The notes under the pieces are model-generated. The model ran no database searches, was not told the DNA's origin, and was given only the letters and a program-made list of their open reading frames with translations. From Anaerobiospirillum sp. NML120449 (GTDB taxonomy: Bacteria; Pseudomonadota; Gammaproteobacteria; Enterobacterales; Succinivibrionaceae), in assembly GCF_023051105.1 (NCBI RefSeq), contig NZ_JALKIL010000020.1, positions 1 to 64,000 on the forward strand: DNA of 64,000 nucleotides. Reading direction: 5' to 3'. The position numbers were made by a program, and so were the translations under genes. The stretch's first letter is position 1, and each line of letters opens with the position of its first letter. Positions 20,036 to 30,060 of the stretch are shown here, in pieces.

Positions 20036-21896
20036 GTGCTGCTGTTCATTACTGAGAGCAGCTTTGTGCTCCAGTGGCATCATGGCTGACCAGCTCTGCC
20101 GTCTCCGTCTGTGCTTTACAGAGTGACGGGGTCGGTGGTGTGTCCACGCCAGGGATTTTATAAAGATTCCTGGCATGGTCGCATCTTCAAGACAACAGCA
20201 CCAGCAAAACTCAGACGGCTTTTAAGCCTTCTGTGCCTGTCTTAAGTACAGGCAAATTACCATGGCAGACGCCGCCTTCTTTTCCGGGTAAAGATGCTTA
20301 ACTCCCTGAAAATATGGCCGCGTTCTGATCCATCAGGCAACCGTATGAGCTTACAGCTCTTTAAGTACTTGCTCTAATTGGAGCGTATCACCTGCATTCT
20401 TTACATCAGGTACCTGGCCCCATGCTGCAGCTTTTGCAACCTGGCGGGACCTGGCTTAAGGCCTGGAGTATCAGGTTAGAGGCATTTGCTGGCCTGATCT
20501 GCAGGTTAACTGCTCCCTCTTTTTGAAATTATGTCCTGCCGGAATATGCACTTTAGTGCACCGGTAAAGCCCTGAGCCCAACACTGTTAATGCAGTATGC
20601 TGCAGACAGAATGCTCACAGGCCAGCCAAAAGGACTACTGTGGAGCAGGTACAGAGCAAAGAGCGCAGAAAGCAACGAGCTCAGCTGACGGCTGAGCAGC
20701 AGATACAGGCAAAGGCATAAGCTCCTTACAGTCACCATACAGCTGTTTAAGGCCGCCAGCAGACCTGTATCATGATCTGCTTTACGTACTGAGCTCATGC
20801 CAGATACGTGACCTTTAAGGTATGAACGTCTTACACAATGGTTGCCCTGAACTTTCCTGGCAAGGCCTGACAGCAACGCTTTTTAACCGGCGCTGCACCT
20901 GCAGGCCCGCTGCCGGATGAAGCCGCAACTGCCTTAGCAGCACGCAACTGACTTTATCAGACAATGCTGCTGACAGCGGCATTTGCCGCAGCCGGCTGTG
21001 CCGCCGGATCAGCACAACCTGTCCACTTTGACAGCTCTGCTGAAGGCTCCGGCCTGAGCACTGCCAAAGCCCGTGCCCAGCTTCATCCCGGACTTGCTCC
21101 AAAGAGTAAGGCCCGAGTCCAGCGTCATCCCGGACTTGCTCCAAAGGGTAAGTCCAGAGTACAGCGTCAATCCGGAGCTGCTCCAAATGGGAAATCACGT
21201 CCCTGGAGTAAGACCTCTGGCCATGGGCACAGCCGCTGCAGCTCGTTTGCAGCTGCACTGTGCTGCCCATAAGATCAGTCTTTGGGCCAGATAAAGTGAC
21301 CGGCTGAGATGCAGGCCGCATCAGGCCAATGAGCGGGCATACTCTATTGCAAAAGGATAAATGCCTGTATTCAGGCAGATCTGTCAGTGACGGCCCCTTA
21401 GACTGGACTGCATGCTGTGGCGTGCCCGGCGACCTGTGCCGCTGCACTGCAGCATGGCACTGTGTGATCCTGGCACCAGCCTGATCCTGCAGCATTTTGC
21501 TGCGCAGGACAGCACAGTGCCTGACCGATGCTGTGTATGCCAGATCAGTGCAACATGCGGACTTTAAGCCCGGTGGGCATGTGTTTGTGTGACACTGCAG
21601 ACTTTTGAGTTCTGCAGACATATGTCCCAGCGCTCACGGCATTGCGCCAGCACCTGGCCCGACCTGGATCTGCATGGTATTGCCAGGCCGGACCTGCAGG
21701 CAAGCACGCCAGCCCTGCAGGGCAAAGCCCTGCAAGCCTGCCATTACTGCGGTACACATACTGGCGAGCATGCCAGCGCTGCAGGGCACAGGCTGGCAAG
21801 CCTGCTATTGCTGTAGGGCATGCCTGCGGGCGGCTTTATTTTGTCTTGAGATGCGTGTGTACATTGTTAAGTCTTTGAAGCTTTTCGAGGCCAGTT
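20036..21896. other. Gene desert between purB and the PerM-like gene
   Basis: No gene is supported in these 1.9 kb. A small hairpin (TGCCTGT/ACAGGCA, 20234-20254) and the 42-bp repeat at 21078 are the only clear structures. Long open frames on the minus strand owe their length to that repeat. Confidence 0.6.
21078..21203. repeat. 42-bp tandem repeat, three copies
   Basis: Units start at 21078, 21120 and 21162, with CAGCGTCATCCCGGACTTGC as the shared core, and diverge progressively. The 42-bp unit is a multiple of three, which keeps frames open on both strands. Confidence 0.88.
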
Positions 21897-24800
21897 TTGA
21901 GCCATACACGCGAACGTTATTTTGAGTGGATCCTGGTAGGACTCATTCTTATTCTTGGTGGTCTGCTTTTCTATCAGGCCCTGCCATTTTTAAACGGTAC
22001 CCTTGGTGCCATTACCCTCTATATTCTGCTGCGCCGCGTCAATCTGATGCTGGCCAACCGCTTCTCCCCCGGTGCTGCTCCATGGATTATCACCATAGGT
22101 GTAACCATCTTCGTCATGCTGCCACTGTCAGCTGGCATGTGGTATCTCATTGACCTTGTACAGAACGTCAATTTTGACGTCCAGGTAATTATCAAACGCT
22201 TTACCGATACCATACGCTATCTGGAGCGCACTACCCATCTGCAGATTGTGTCTGAAAAATCCGTGGCTTTCATAACAGCCAAGGGTACGGCCTTCATGAA
22301 CATGCTCATGGCCGGTATCAACAACGCAGCCATCAATCTGTTCACCACCATTCTCATCCTGTTCTTCCTGCTTTCAGGCGGTGTCAGGATGGAACGCTCC
22401 ATTGCCCGCTGTCTGCCGTTTTCTGACGCCAACAAGCACACCATCATCTCCCGTATTTCTGTTCTGGTGCGCTCCAACGCTATCGGCATTCCAGTACTGG
22501 CCATGATTCAGGGCGGTGTAGCTGCAGTAGGTTACATGTTCTGTGGCCTGAACAATCCAATTGCTTTTGGTGTGCTGACCGGCTTTGCCTCCATGATTCC
22601 TATCGTGGGCTCCATGCTGGTCTGGATTCCTCTGGCCATTGCCCAGTATTTTGAACAGGGCCTTGGACCTGCTCTTTATATTGCCGGTTACGGTATGATT
22701 GTCATTTCCCAGTGTGACAATGTACTGCGCATGTTCATGCAAAAGCGCATGGCCGATACCCACCCTCTAATCACCATTTTCGGTGTGATTGCCGGTTTGC
22801 CTCTGTTTGGCTTCATGGGCCTGATTTTCGGTCCTCTGCTTGTTGCCATGTTCCTGCTCTTCCTTGAGATGTTCATCAAGCAGTACATCATTGGCACCGA
22901 GATGCGTAATACAGACACCTTGAGCGTGACGAAAGGACGCAAGGATCGCAAGATTCGTGATGGCAGTGCCAGCGCCGGCGACAGCCCGCTGCAGCTGACC
23001 ACCTCAGATAAGCGCAGCGACTCTGGCAATGGCTCAGGATCACGTTCCGAGCTCTCAGGCAGCGGATCACGCAAGGGCGGTAAAGGCACCGAAAACCAGG
23101 CAAAGAGCTCAGGAAAAGCCAGAGGCAAAAACTCAGGCGGCAGCTCAGCTACCGACACCGCTCCGGGCGCATCCAGGGCTGGCTCATTCACTTCAGGCAG
23201 TGCCGGTGCTGGCAGTGCCCGTGCTGCACGCGACGGTGCTGCAGACGACAGCACTAATGCCTGGTGCAAGAATGACAATTCAGGATCCAGTGAGCCTGAA
23301 AACAGGGAAAGGAGCGAGAACAAAAGCTCCACAGGACGCAGCCGTGTTGACTTCAAGACAGCCAAGGCTGAAAGCAAACAGCAGAAACGTGAGGCTGCCC
23401 GTATGAGAGCACAAGAAGAGCGCAACGCCTATAACCGCCATCTGGCCAAACTGACCCTTGATCCGGACTCTACTCCGGCAAACCTTGCTGAAAGAGCCGC
23501 CATGATCAGTGGCGAAGGCATGCCGGTAAGACCAGGCAACCGCGCCGATGCCCTCTTTGATGAGAGCCGTGAGAACATGCCAGGCCGTAACCTTGTATCT
23601 CGTGCTGTAAGCCAGGCCATTCAGTCCTTTGATCGCTTTGACGATCTGGATAACCATGGCTCCTTTACTGACATGGATCTGTTCAAGGATGACTACCTTA
23701 CCGACAGAACCAGAGAAGAGATTGGCAAGAAGCACCGCAACCGCGCCGAGCGCCGTGCCGGGCGTGCAGGAGATGACAGCGACAGCAGCTCAGGCAGCCG
23801 CCGTGAGCACAGTCGTGACCGCCGCGACAGTAAGGACCGTGCAGCCTCAGGACGCAAAGACCAGACTGCACTTTTTGACGGCGACTTAATCGATCGTCTG
23901 CTCAACGACGACGATGACGACGACAGCCGTGAGTCCAGCTCTACCACAGGTGCTATTGACCGCGCAGCCGCCAGCAACAGTGCACGCGCAGCCTCCAGCG
24001 ACAGTGTACGCGCAGCCACCAGCGACAGTGTACGCGCAGGCGTCGGCGCAAGTGCACGCAAGCGCGATGAGCGCAGCTCAGGCAGCTCAGCTGAAGAGTC
24101 ATCAGGCCGAGCTGACAGCCAGTCACAGAGCCGCGCCAGTGATCATGATGAAGGCACCACCTCCGGAGAACACCGTGATGGCGAGCGCGCCAGCCGCCGT
24201 GAGCGCAAGGAGCGCAGCGATCGCGCCGATCGTAAAGAGCGTGCTGCTCGCAGCGAGCGTAACAGCGACAGCAAGTCTGACAGCAGATCCGATAGCAGCA
24301 GTGGTCTGGTGATCAACCCATGGGATCGCATCAGTGAAGTACACAGCGACAGCCCTGATGCCCTGACCGGCCTCTTTGGAGACAGCTTCTCTGAGCGCCG
24401 TAGCCGCAAGAATGAGCGCCGCGCTGAGCGTAACAGCGAGCGCAGCAGCGACGGCCACAAGGACCGCAGCGAGCGTTCAGATCGCATCTCCCGCAATGAG
24501 CGCAACGACCGCGCTGAGCGCGGCGGTCGTGGTGAACGCGGTGATCGCGGAGAGCGCAGCTCACGCAAGGCTGACAAAGGCGCATCACGTAAAAATGAGC
24601 GCAGCTCCAGCCGCACCGAGCGTGGCAGCCACAATGATCGCAAGAGCTCACGCGACAGCCGCAGCAGCTCACGTAATGAGCGCAGCCGCTCAGCCCGTCC
24701 AGAGCGTCGCAGCCGTAATGACAACCTGGGCTACCAGGTCATCAGAAATGAGCGCCGCCGTGAGGAGGAAGTGCCTATTCTGCGCACTGTAGTATCCCAC

Positions 24801-24935
24801 CAGTTTGGCAACTTTGAACCGGCTCGCCCACGCTCGGCCCTGAAGACCCAGCTGGTCTCCATGCATACTGCAAGGGGCACCATGGTGGCTGATACACCGC
24901 GCCGCAAGCCAAGCCGCCGCCGTCCATATCACTAA
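21897..24935 (+). CDS. AI-2E transporter (PerM) family protein with a ~650-residue charged tail
   Basis: A 1,012-residue protein. Residues 1-335 form a complete AI-2E/PerM-type polytopic domain with about eight helices, including an IPIVGSMLVWIPLAIAQY segment and a final GLIFGPLLVAMFLLFLEMF. Family members exchange small molecules or ions, but the substrate is unknown here. From about residue 345 the sequence is hydrophilic and low-complexity, rich in Arg, Ser, Asp, Glu, Gly and Ala, with many SRSERxxR/DRxDR-type words and an acidic DDDDDDS patch. It ends RRKPSRRRPYH. Such a tail is not part of the family and is predicted to be disordered and cytoplasmic. The start is TTG at 21897; the first internal Met is residue 51, inside the first membrane segments. 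GAGG lies about ten bases before it. The gene is monocistronic with a strong terminator. Confidence 0.82.
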   Translation: MSHTRERYFEWILVGLILILGGLLFYQALPFLNGTLGAITLYILLRRVNLMLANRFSPGAAPWIITIGVTIFVMLPLSAGMWYLIDLVQNVNFDVQVIIKRFTDTIRYLERTTHLQIVSEKSVAFITAKGTAFMNMLMAGINNAAINLFTTILILFFLLSGGVRMERSIARCLPFSDANKHTIISRISVLVRSNAIGIPVLAMIQGGVAAVGYMFCGLNNPIAFGVLTGFASMIPIVGSMLVWIPLAIAQYFEQGLGPALYIAGYGMIVISQCDNVLRMFMQKRMADTHPLITIFGVIAGLPLFGFMGLIFGPLLVAMFLLFLEMFIKQYIIGTEMRNTDTLSVTKGRKDRKIRDGSASAGDSPLQLTTSDKRSDSGNGSGSRSELSGSGSRKGGKGTENQAKSSGKARGKNSGGSSATDTAPGASRAGSFTSGSAGAGSARAARDGAADDSTNAWCKNDNSGSSEPENRERSENKSSTGRSRVDFKTAKAESKQQKREAARMRAQEERNAYNRHLAKLTLDPDSTPANLAERAAMISGEGMPVRPGNRADALFDESRENMPGRNLVSRAVSQAIQSFDRFDDLDNHGSFTDMDLFKDDYLTDRTREEIGKKHRNRAERRAGRAGDDSDSSSGSRREHSRDRRDSKDRAASGRKDQTALFDGDLIDRLLNDDDDDDSRESSSTTGAIDRAAASNSARAASSDSVRAATSDSVRAGVGASARKRDERSSGSSAEESSGRADSQSQSRASDHDEGTTSGEHRDGERASRRERKERSDRADRKERAARSERNSDSKSDSRSDSSSGLVINPWDRISEVHSDSPDALTGLFGDSFSERRSRKNERRAERNSERSSDGHKDRSERSDRISRNERNDRAERGGRGERGDRGERSSRKADKGASRKNERSSSRTERGSHNDRKSSRDSRSSSRNERSRSARPERRSRNDNLGYQVIRNERRREEEVPILRTVVSHQFGNFEPARPRSALKTQLVSMHTARGTMVADTPRRKPSRRRPYH

Positions 24936-24967
24936 AAACAGACCGTCCTTAACGGGCGGTCCCCCCA

Positions 24968-25001
24968 AAAAAGGGCCGCCCCGCAAGGAGCGGCCCTTTT
25001 T
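24968..25001 (+). terminator. Terminator of the PerM-like gene
   Basis: AAAAAGGGCCGC (24968-24979) pairs with GCGGCCCTTTTT (24990-25001), a 12-bp stem ending in T. A weaker GACCG..CGGTC hairpin precedes it. Confidence 0.9.
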
Positions 25002-25293
25002 CATGCGCCAGTCTGAACCGGTCTGCTCCGTCCGCCCCGTCACCAGACTGTGCCTGCCAGCAAGGCTTACCATGACAGCTTTTACAGACATGGTGACGGT
25101 ACCAGCCTTGCCGGCCCATATGGGTATAGCGGGGCGAATGCCCATTTTCATGCAGTGACTTAACCATTATGGGGCATGGTTTCTGTCAGGAAGTCCTTAT
25201 GAGGGCTCCAGGATTAATTTGCAGGGATAATATATTTGTGCAGCAAATACACACACATATATATATCTATCTCCATTTTTGCAGGTAAAATGC

Positions 25294-25371
25294 GGCCTTG
25301 CTTCGGCATAAATTATGATTTACTTGCATAGATATCAGCCAAAACGGAATGTGATAAGGTGAAGCAAGGCC
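25294..25371. other. 11-bp inverted repeat with 56-base interior
   Basis: GGCCTTGCTTC (25294-25304) is exactly complementary to GAAGCAAGGCC (25361-25371). The interior is AT-rich. No start codon or terminator T-run is linked to it; it could fold as an RNA or mark a mobile or regulatory element. Confidence 0.5.
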
Positions 25372-25654
25372 TGAAAAGCACAAATTGATCAGATTTTTTG
25401 TAACTGTTTCTGTATCTTTTGTGAGCCGGTCACAAAATAATCCTGCGTCTGTAGATATAATCACCAGTACGCTTCCAGAAAATCACAGTCTGTTCGGACT
25501 GTTCTGACGGCTCTTACAGCATGTCATCAGGCTGCGCGTTCATTGCATGAATCTGCTGATGCGGAGAACTGATACTTAAGGATCTGCTGCGTGGCTCTTA
25601 AAGGCCATGGTATAAAGCTCCACGTCATGCAGCATTGGTTATATGCCTGTACAG

Positions 25655-25770
25655 GAGCATCTTCCAGAGTCAAATTATGGAGCAGTGCGGTGAGAGTCCC
25701 CCAAAATACTCCAACGGCAAGGCTGTTGACCAGGGTAAACTTCCCAGCCCGGACATGTCGCCAGCACGGC
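25655..25770 (+). promoter_or_regulatory. Cobalamin-riboswitch-like element (weak match)
   Basis: GCGGTGAGAGTCCCC at 25688-25702 resembles the GGTGxxAxTCC core of cobalamin riboswitches. It is followed by CAACGGCAAGG, and about 50 bases later by AGCCCGGACATGTCGCC, which loosely matches the B12 box AGCCAGGAGACCTGCC. The order and spacing of the three pieces fit. However, the B12 box has extra bases, no gene follows within 700 bases, and pairing has not been modelled. It may be a decayed riboswitch or a chance match. Confidence 0.3.
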
Positions 25771-26135
25771 CACAGAGCTGAAATTCCGTAACTGCTGTGA
25801 ACAGTATGCTTAATTGTGAGCTCTTACTTTAAGAGCCCCCTCTGCCCCATAGCAGCCATTACAGGCATACTGTACAGGACCACCAGGTTAAGTCATGACC
25901 GGGCACTGGCCCTTTGCCAGACATGAGGCAGGATATCGAATAACATCAGGAGGTCTGCTCCATATACATGATGAGGATGCAGCCCCACCCAGTTAACATT
26001 GCCAACTCCTTTAAGGCTCCAGCCATATTACCCGCGCACTGTGCGCCACTGCGTCAGGCTGCTGCCTGCAAATTATAAGGAGCATAAAGCCGTCGGGCCC
26101 CAAATGCCCCGACAGGCACAGGCCTGCATGGGTAC

Positions 26136-26249
26136 CAGGTCCCATCACGGACTTCAGTTCCTTTCAGGGGCACCAGGTCCCATAATGGACTCCAGGTCCC
26201 GTCACGGACTTCAGGTCCCTTCAGGGGCACCAGGTCCCATAATGGACTG
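26136..26249. repeat. 19-bp repeat, six units in a 57-bp higher-order pattern
   Basis: Six 19-bp units, most opening CAGGTCCC, fall into two sets of three variants (A-B-C, A-B-C). The 57-bp block therefore repeats twice. Confidence 0.9.
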
Positions 26250-26519
26250 CAGTTTTATTCTTCATGGCCGCTGCCGCATCAGCAATGCCAGCACGGTCAT
26301 GTTCTTTTGTCCCTGGCATGAGCCCCAGTTAATGCTGCTGTACACAAGCTGTAAGGCTGATACTATGTCCAGCTGCCAGGGGACCGCCTTATGCCAGATG
26401 CTGTAAGAAAACTGGCCCGAGGGACAGATATTCAAGCTTTCAGTACTTCAGGTACACTGAATGTACCTGCTGTAGAACGTCAGGAGATATTGCACCCTCT
26501 GTGCAATAAGGAACATTAA

Positions 26520-28979
26520 ATGGTCAGTTACATAAGTGAAATCAAGCTCAAACAGGGACTGCGCAAAGTATCGGCCATTTCGGTTATCAGCCTTTTGCTG
26601 CTGTCACTCTTTGCCTTTGCTACCTTCAAGGTAGTTTCCTACGTCTACAACTCCTCCAACAGCTCGGAGCTGGAGGCCGCCATTTCCGAATATGCCATTA
26701 CCATCAAGCGTAAGGCTCAGGGTGAAATGCGTGCCCTGCGTACTCTGGCCATGTTCACCACCAAGAGTGATGACATTACCAAGACCTACAGCGCTGTTGG
26801 TACCGACAACATTCCTTTTGAGGTGGTAGGTTTCTGGAATCTGGACGGTTCATGCGAGCAGGTCTCCATATCAGGTGCCCGTACTGACTCCCACTATATG
26901 AATCTCCCATCACAGGTAAAGGTAGCCATTTCCGCTGCATGGCTGGGACGCTCGGCCGTTTCGGCTCCTTACTATTCCCCTACCATTGGTTCAGATATCC
27001 TGACCTATGTCGCCCCTGTTCATGCCACCTCAGGCAATGTTATGGGCGCCCTGTCAGGCGTGGTCAGCCAGAGCTCCTTTGATAATACTCTTGAGCAGCT
27101 GTCCATGGTAAATCAGGGTCTTGATACCTTCCTGTGTACAGCCTCAGGCTATATCTTCTCCCGTGGCGTTAATGGCATCCTGCCACGTGACACCAAGTAT
27201 ATTGCCGACTTCAAGGCCTTTGAGGGCCGCACCCAGGATCAGATTAAGGCAGGTCTTGCCTCCAAGAATCCTGTTCATATCGAGACCACTATCAATGACA
27301 AGAGCTTTTTAATAACTCTTACTCCTCTTGGCTTCTCAGACTGGTATATCGGCACCATCAGTTCCAATGAGTTCACTCAGAGCCCTTACTTCAAGTCCAT
27401 CATGATTCTGATCGTATCTCTGGTGGTGATCTTTACTCTGTGTGCCTTTATTGCCATTTACCTTTTTATCAGCATGAAGAGCAGCTACAAGACCCAGCTG
27501 CTGATTGCTCACTACGATCCTGTAACCAGCGCCTACAACTATCAGAAGTTTCTGCTGGAGTTCAGCAATATAGACTACCGCACTAACACTAATTCCAGCT
27601 ACTCGGTAGTTTCTCTGAATATCCACGACTTCAGCTATATCCAGGATGTGCTTGGAGAGACTCAGACTGACGAGCTGCTGCGCATTATTGCCCGTGAGCT
27701 GCGTGAGCGGGACAGCGTTATGATGTTCTGTCACCATGAGCTTGACCAGTTCATTCTCATGCTGCGTCTGCGTGACCAGGCTGAGGTTGATGCCGAAGTA
27801 CGCCGCATCATGGAACTGTGCTGTCGTCATATCAATATTGAAGTTTCAACTATTCCTATTGTTATGTATGCAGGCGTGGCCTTTACCTATCCTGATCTCA
27901 CCCCTGAGAAGATTGTTTCCCGTGCAGACTTTGCCAAGAAACAGGTCTCCAAGAGCTACACCCATGCCGTGCGCTTCTATGATGAAAATGCCTATAAGAA
28001 AGAGGCCTTCCTGCACAGCATTGAAAAGAGCATGCGCAATGCCCTCAAGAATGAGGAGTTCAAGCTCTTCTTGCAACCTAAGATCGATCTGGCCACCGGC
28101 AAGGTCTACGCAGCTGAAGCTCTGGTGCGCTGGATTTCAGACAGCGATGTAATCGTCTATCCAAACGACTTTATTCCGCTTTTTGAGCAGAACGGCTTCT
28201 GTACCGAGCTTGACCTGTACATGTTTGACAAGGCCTGTGCCCGCATCCGCTACTATCTGGACAATGGTGTAGAGCCTATCTACTACTCCATCAACCAGAC
28301 CAAGCTGCTCATCTTCCAGAAGGGCTATACCGACAAGCTGCGCGCCATCATCAACAAGTACAATATTCCGCCAAAGTATCTGGTTATCGAGGTACTTGAG
28401 GATCTGGCCACCCACAACGTAAACGAGCTCAACAACCGCATCAATGAACTCAAGTCTCTGGGTCTGTCCATTGCACTTGATGACTTCGGTTCAGGCTATT
28501 CATCCCTGAACATTGTGGCCGGTCTGGACATTGATGAAATCAAGTTCGACCGTGAGTTCCTGCTGGCTGAAGATCCTGAGCAGATCAAGAAGAATCACAT
28601 GATTCTGCGTGTACTGTCCAAGCTGGCCAAGGAGCTTGGTATCCGTACTGTAGTTGAGGGTGTGGAGCGTAACGAAGATGTCGAGTTCTTAAAGAGCATC
28701 GACTGCGACCTGGCTCAGGGCTACTACTACGACCGCCCAATCCCGGTTGAGGCCTTCGACAAGAAGTACATCTTCACCGACCGCGACGAAATCCCACCGG
28801 TAAAGCCTCTGCAAGCTCCTGCGGATGCCCCGGACGCCGCTGCCGGCGCATCCACCGACGCCGATGCTGAGGCACCGGCTGCCGCCGCAGCAGATGCTGA
28901 TGCAGCTGTGCCAGCTGCTCAGCCTGAAGCTCAGGACGCCACTCAGGATCAGCCTCAGGAGCAAAGCTCAGGCAAGTAA
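26520..28979 (+). CDS. Membrane sensor with degenerate GGDEF and intact EAL domain (c-di-GMP phosphodiesterase)
   Basis: An 819-residue protein. A helix at about 18-42, a periplasmic sensor region to about 295 (dCache-like by layout) and a second helix at about 296-320 are followed by a GGDEF domain. Its signature is replaced by HHELDQF near residue 404, so cyclase activity is not expected. The EAL domain keeps the metal and substrate residues: EALVRW near 533, the Asn in SINQTKLL, DDFGSGYSSL near 653, IKFD, EGVE and QGYYYDRPIP. It probably hydrolyses cyclic di-GMP, with the GGDEF remnant as a regulatory module. Residues after about 760 are an Ala/Asp/Pro/Gln-rich low-complexity tail. AAGGA nine bases before the ATG supports the start. 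Motility or biofilm control would fit the flagellins nearby, by inference. Confidence 0.9.
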   Translation: MVSYISEIKLKQGLRKVSAISVISLLLLSLFAFATFKVVSYVYNSSNSSELEAAISEYAITIKRKAQGEMRALRTLAMFTTKSDDITKTYSAVGTDNIPFEVVGFWNLDGSCEQVSISGARTDSHYMNLPSQVKVAISAAWLGRSAVSAPYYSPTIGSDILTYVAPVHATSGNVMGALSGVVSQSSFDNTLEQLSMVNQGLDTFLCTASGYIFSRGVNGILPRDTKYIADFKAFEGRTQDQIKAGLASKNPVHIETTINDKSFLITLTPLGFSDWYIGTISSNEFTQSPYFKSIMILIVSLVVIFTLCAFIAIYLFISMKSSYKTQLLIAHYDPVTSAYNYQKFLLEFSNIDYRTNTNSSYSVVSLNIHDFSYIQDVLGETQTDELLRIIARELRERDSVMMFCHHELDQFILMLRLRDQAEVDAEVRRIMELCCRHINIEVSTIPIVMYAGVAFTYPDLTPEKIVSRADFAKKQVSKSYTHAVRFYDENAYKKEAFLHSIEKSMRNALKNEEFKLFLQPKIDLATGKVYAAEALVRWISDSDVIVYPNDFIPLFEQNGFCTELDLYMFDKACARIRYYLDNGVEPIYYSINQTKLLIFQKGYTDKLRAIINKYNIPPKYLVIEVLEDLATHNVNELNNRINELKSLGLSIALDDFGSGYSSLNIVAGLDIDEIKFDREFLLAEDPEQIKKNHMILRVLSKLAKELGIRTVVEGVERNEDVEFLKSIDCDLAQGYYYDRPIPVEAFDKKYIFTDRDEIPPVKPLQAPADAPDAAAGASTDADAEAPAAAAADADAAVPAAQPEAQDATQDQPQEQSSGK

Positions 28980-29004
28980 TATGGCGCCATGCGCCTGATA
29001 AGAC

Positions 29005-29041
29005 AAAGGCATCACCCTGTCAAGGGCGATGCCTTTGATCT
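29005..29041 (+). terminator. Terminator of the EAL gene
   Basis: AAAGGCATC (29005-29013) pairs with GATGCCTTT (29028-29036), with additional inner pairing ACCCT/AGGG. T-rich bases follow. Confidence 0.85.
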
Positions 29042-29326
29042 TTATGGCACAGACAACTGCTCCCTGTCCCAGGCTGCCAACCGAAACTAAGCCCTCCTTT
29101 CGCGCCGAGCACATCAACATGCATGCATGCATATATGCTGATATTTCCCTGTTGATGAAGGTGCGGACATAAGGAGCTATTGCGACAGGCCGAATATAAG
29201 GATGAATGATGGCCTGTTGGATGAAGGTCATCAGACTCACTCAATGGCGGGATTTAGTGATGTGTGGTTAGCTGACTGGTATACGACTTCATTGAGATCA
29301 TAACTGTCTGATGGACTATCCCTGGC

Positions 29327-29395
29327 CGCATGCTTTGGCTCTCCCATGGCGCATACTTTGGATCTCCCAGGGCGCATGCTTTGGCTCTAAAGAGC
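29327..29395. repeat. 23-bp tandem repeat, three copies
   Basis: Units at 29327, 29350 and 29373 share CGCAT.CTTTGG.TCTCCCA. The third is degenerate at its end. Confidence 0.88.
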
Positions 29396-29592
29396 ACGAG
29401 CTCTGTCCCCGGAATCTGTGCGCCAAAACTGCAGCTCAGGCCCCAGGGACTGCACGGTCATAAGAAGCTGCATACTCTGTCATATCAGGCTATGCAGGCC
29501 TGCAGCTGAGCTTACTGGCTTGAAGTTCTCTGTAAGTGTCTTCCAGAAATTGCCGTCCTATGGCCAGGCATTAAGGCAGAGTATTGCCATGC

Positions 29593-30060
29593 TTTTGCCA
29601 TCCTGATGGCAGATCGCTGCCCCTGCCTCCGGCCGACTTTTGCCCATGCCACTGGCCTGATTTTGCCCCTGCCGCAGGCAAGCTTTTGCCATCATCCAGG
29701 GCACTTATTTGCCTCCCTGCCATATGGCAAACAATGCCATTTGCCATGGCAAAATCATGCCCCAACAATTTAGCAGATCAGTTCATCCCCATATCCATGC
29801 AAACTGCCATGCAGCGGCAGATGTATTCCTCCTGGCAAAAGCTGTCCTTTGCCATGACAATACTTGCCCCTCCGCACCATGGCCATGATTTGCCGCTTTA
29901 TAAAACCGGCAAAAAACTGCCTGCACCAACAGTAAAACATTGCCGCTTTACAAAAGACACATTGCCGCATAAATTGCCGCCTTTTGCCCCATTTGCCGCC
30001 AATACTTTGCCACATTGCCACCCCATCCTTGCCACAATTTTGCCGCTATTTTGCCGCCTT
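29593..30060. repeat. Array of TTTTGCC/TTTGCCGC words with ~23-bp phasing
   Basis: TTTTGCC or a close variant occurs at 29593, 29615, 29638, 29661, 29684 and 29707, a spacing of 22-23 bp, while the bases between are not repeated. Further on, TTGCC, TTTGCCGC and TTTTGCCGC recur densely to about 30060. Only the short word and its phase are conserved, unlike the other minisatellites in this window. Confidence 0.7.

Larger units (their letters stand above)
25002..26519. other. Gene desert with riboswitch-like and repeat elements
   Basis: No protein gene is supported in this 1.5-kb stretch. It contains an AT microsatellite (25246-25268), the inverted repeat at 25294-25371, the riboswitch-like element near 25655 and the 19-bp repeat at 26136, each listed separately. 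Confidence 0.55.

Noticed and set aside
20815-21621. Minus-strand frame of about 268 codons with LEQVRD-type repeats
   Set aside because: It is created by the 42-bp repeat (a multiple of three). The remainder has no gene-like features.
22688-24724. Several long frames antisense to the charged tail of the PerM-like protein
   Set aside because: Biased Arg/Ser codons leave all frames open. Only the plus-strand frame joins a recognised domain and ends before a terminator.
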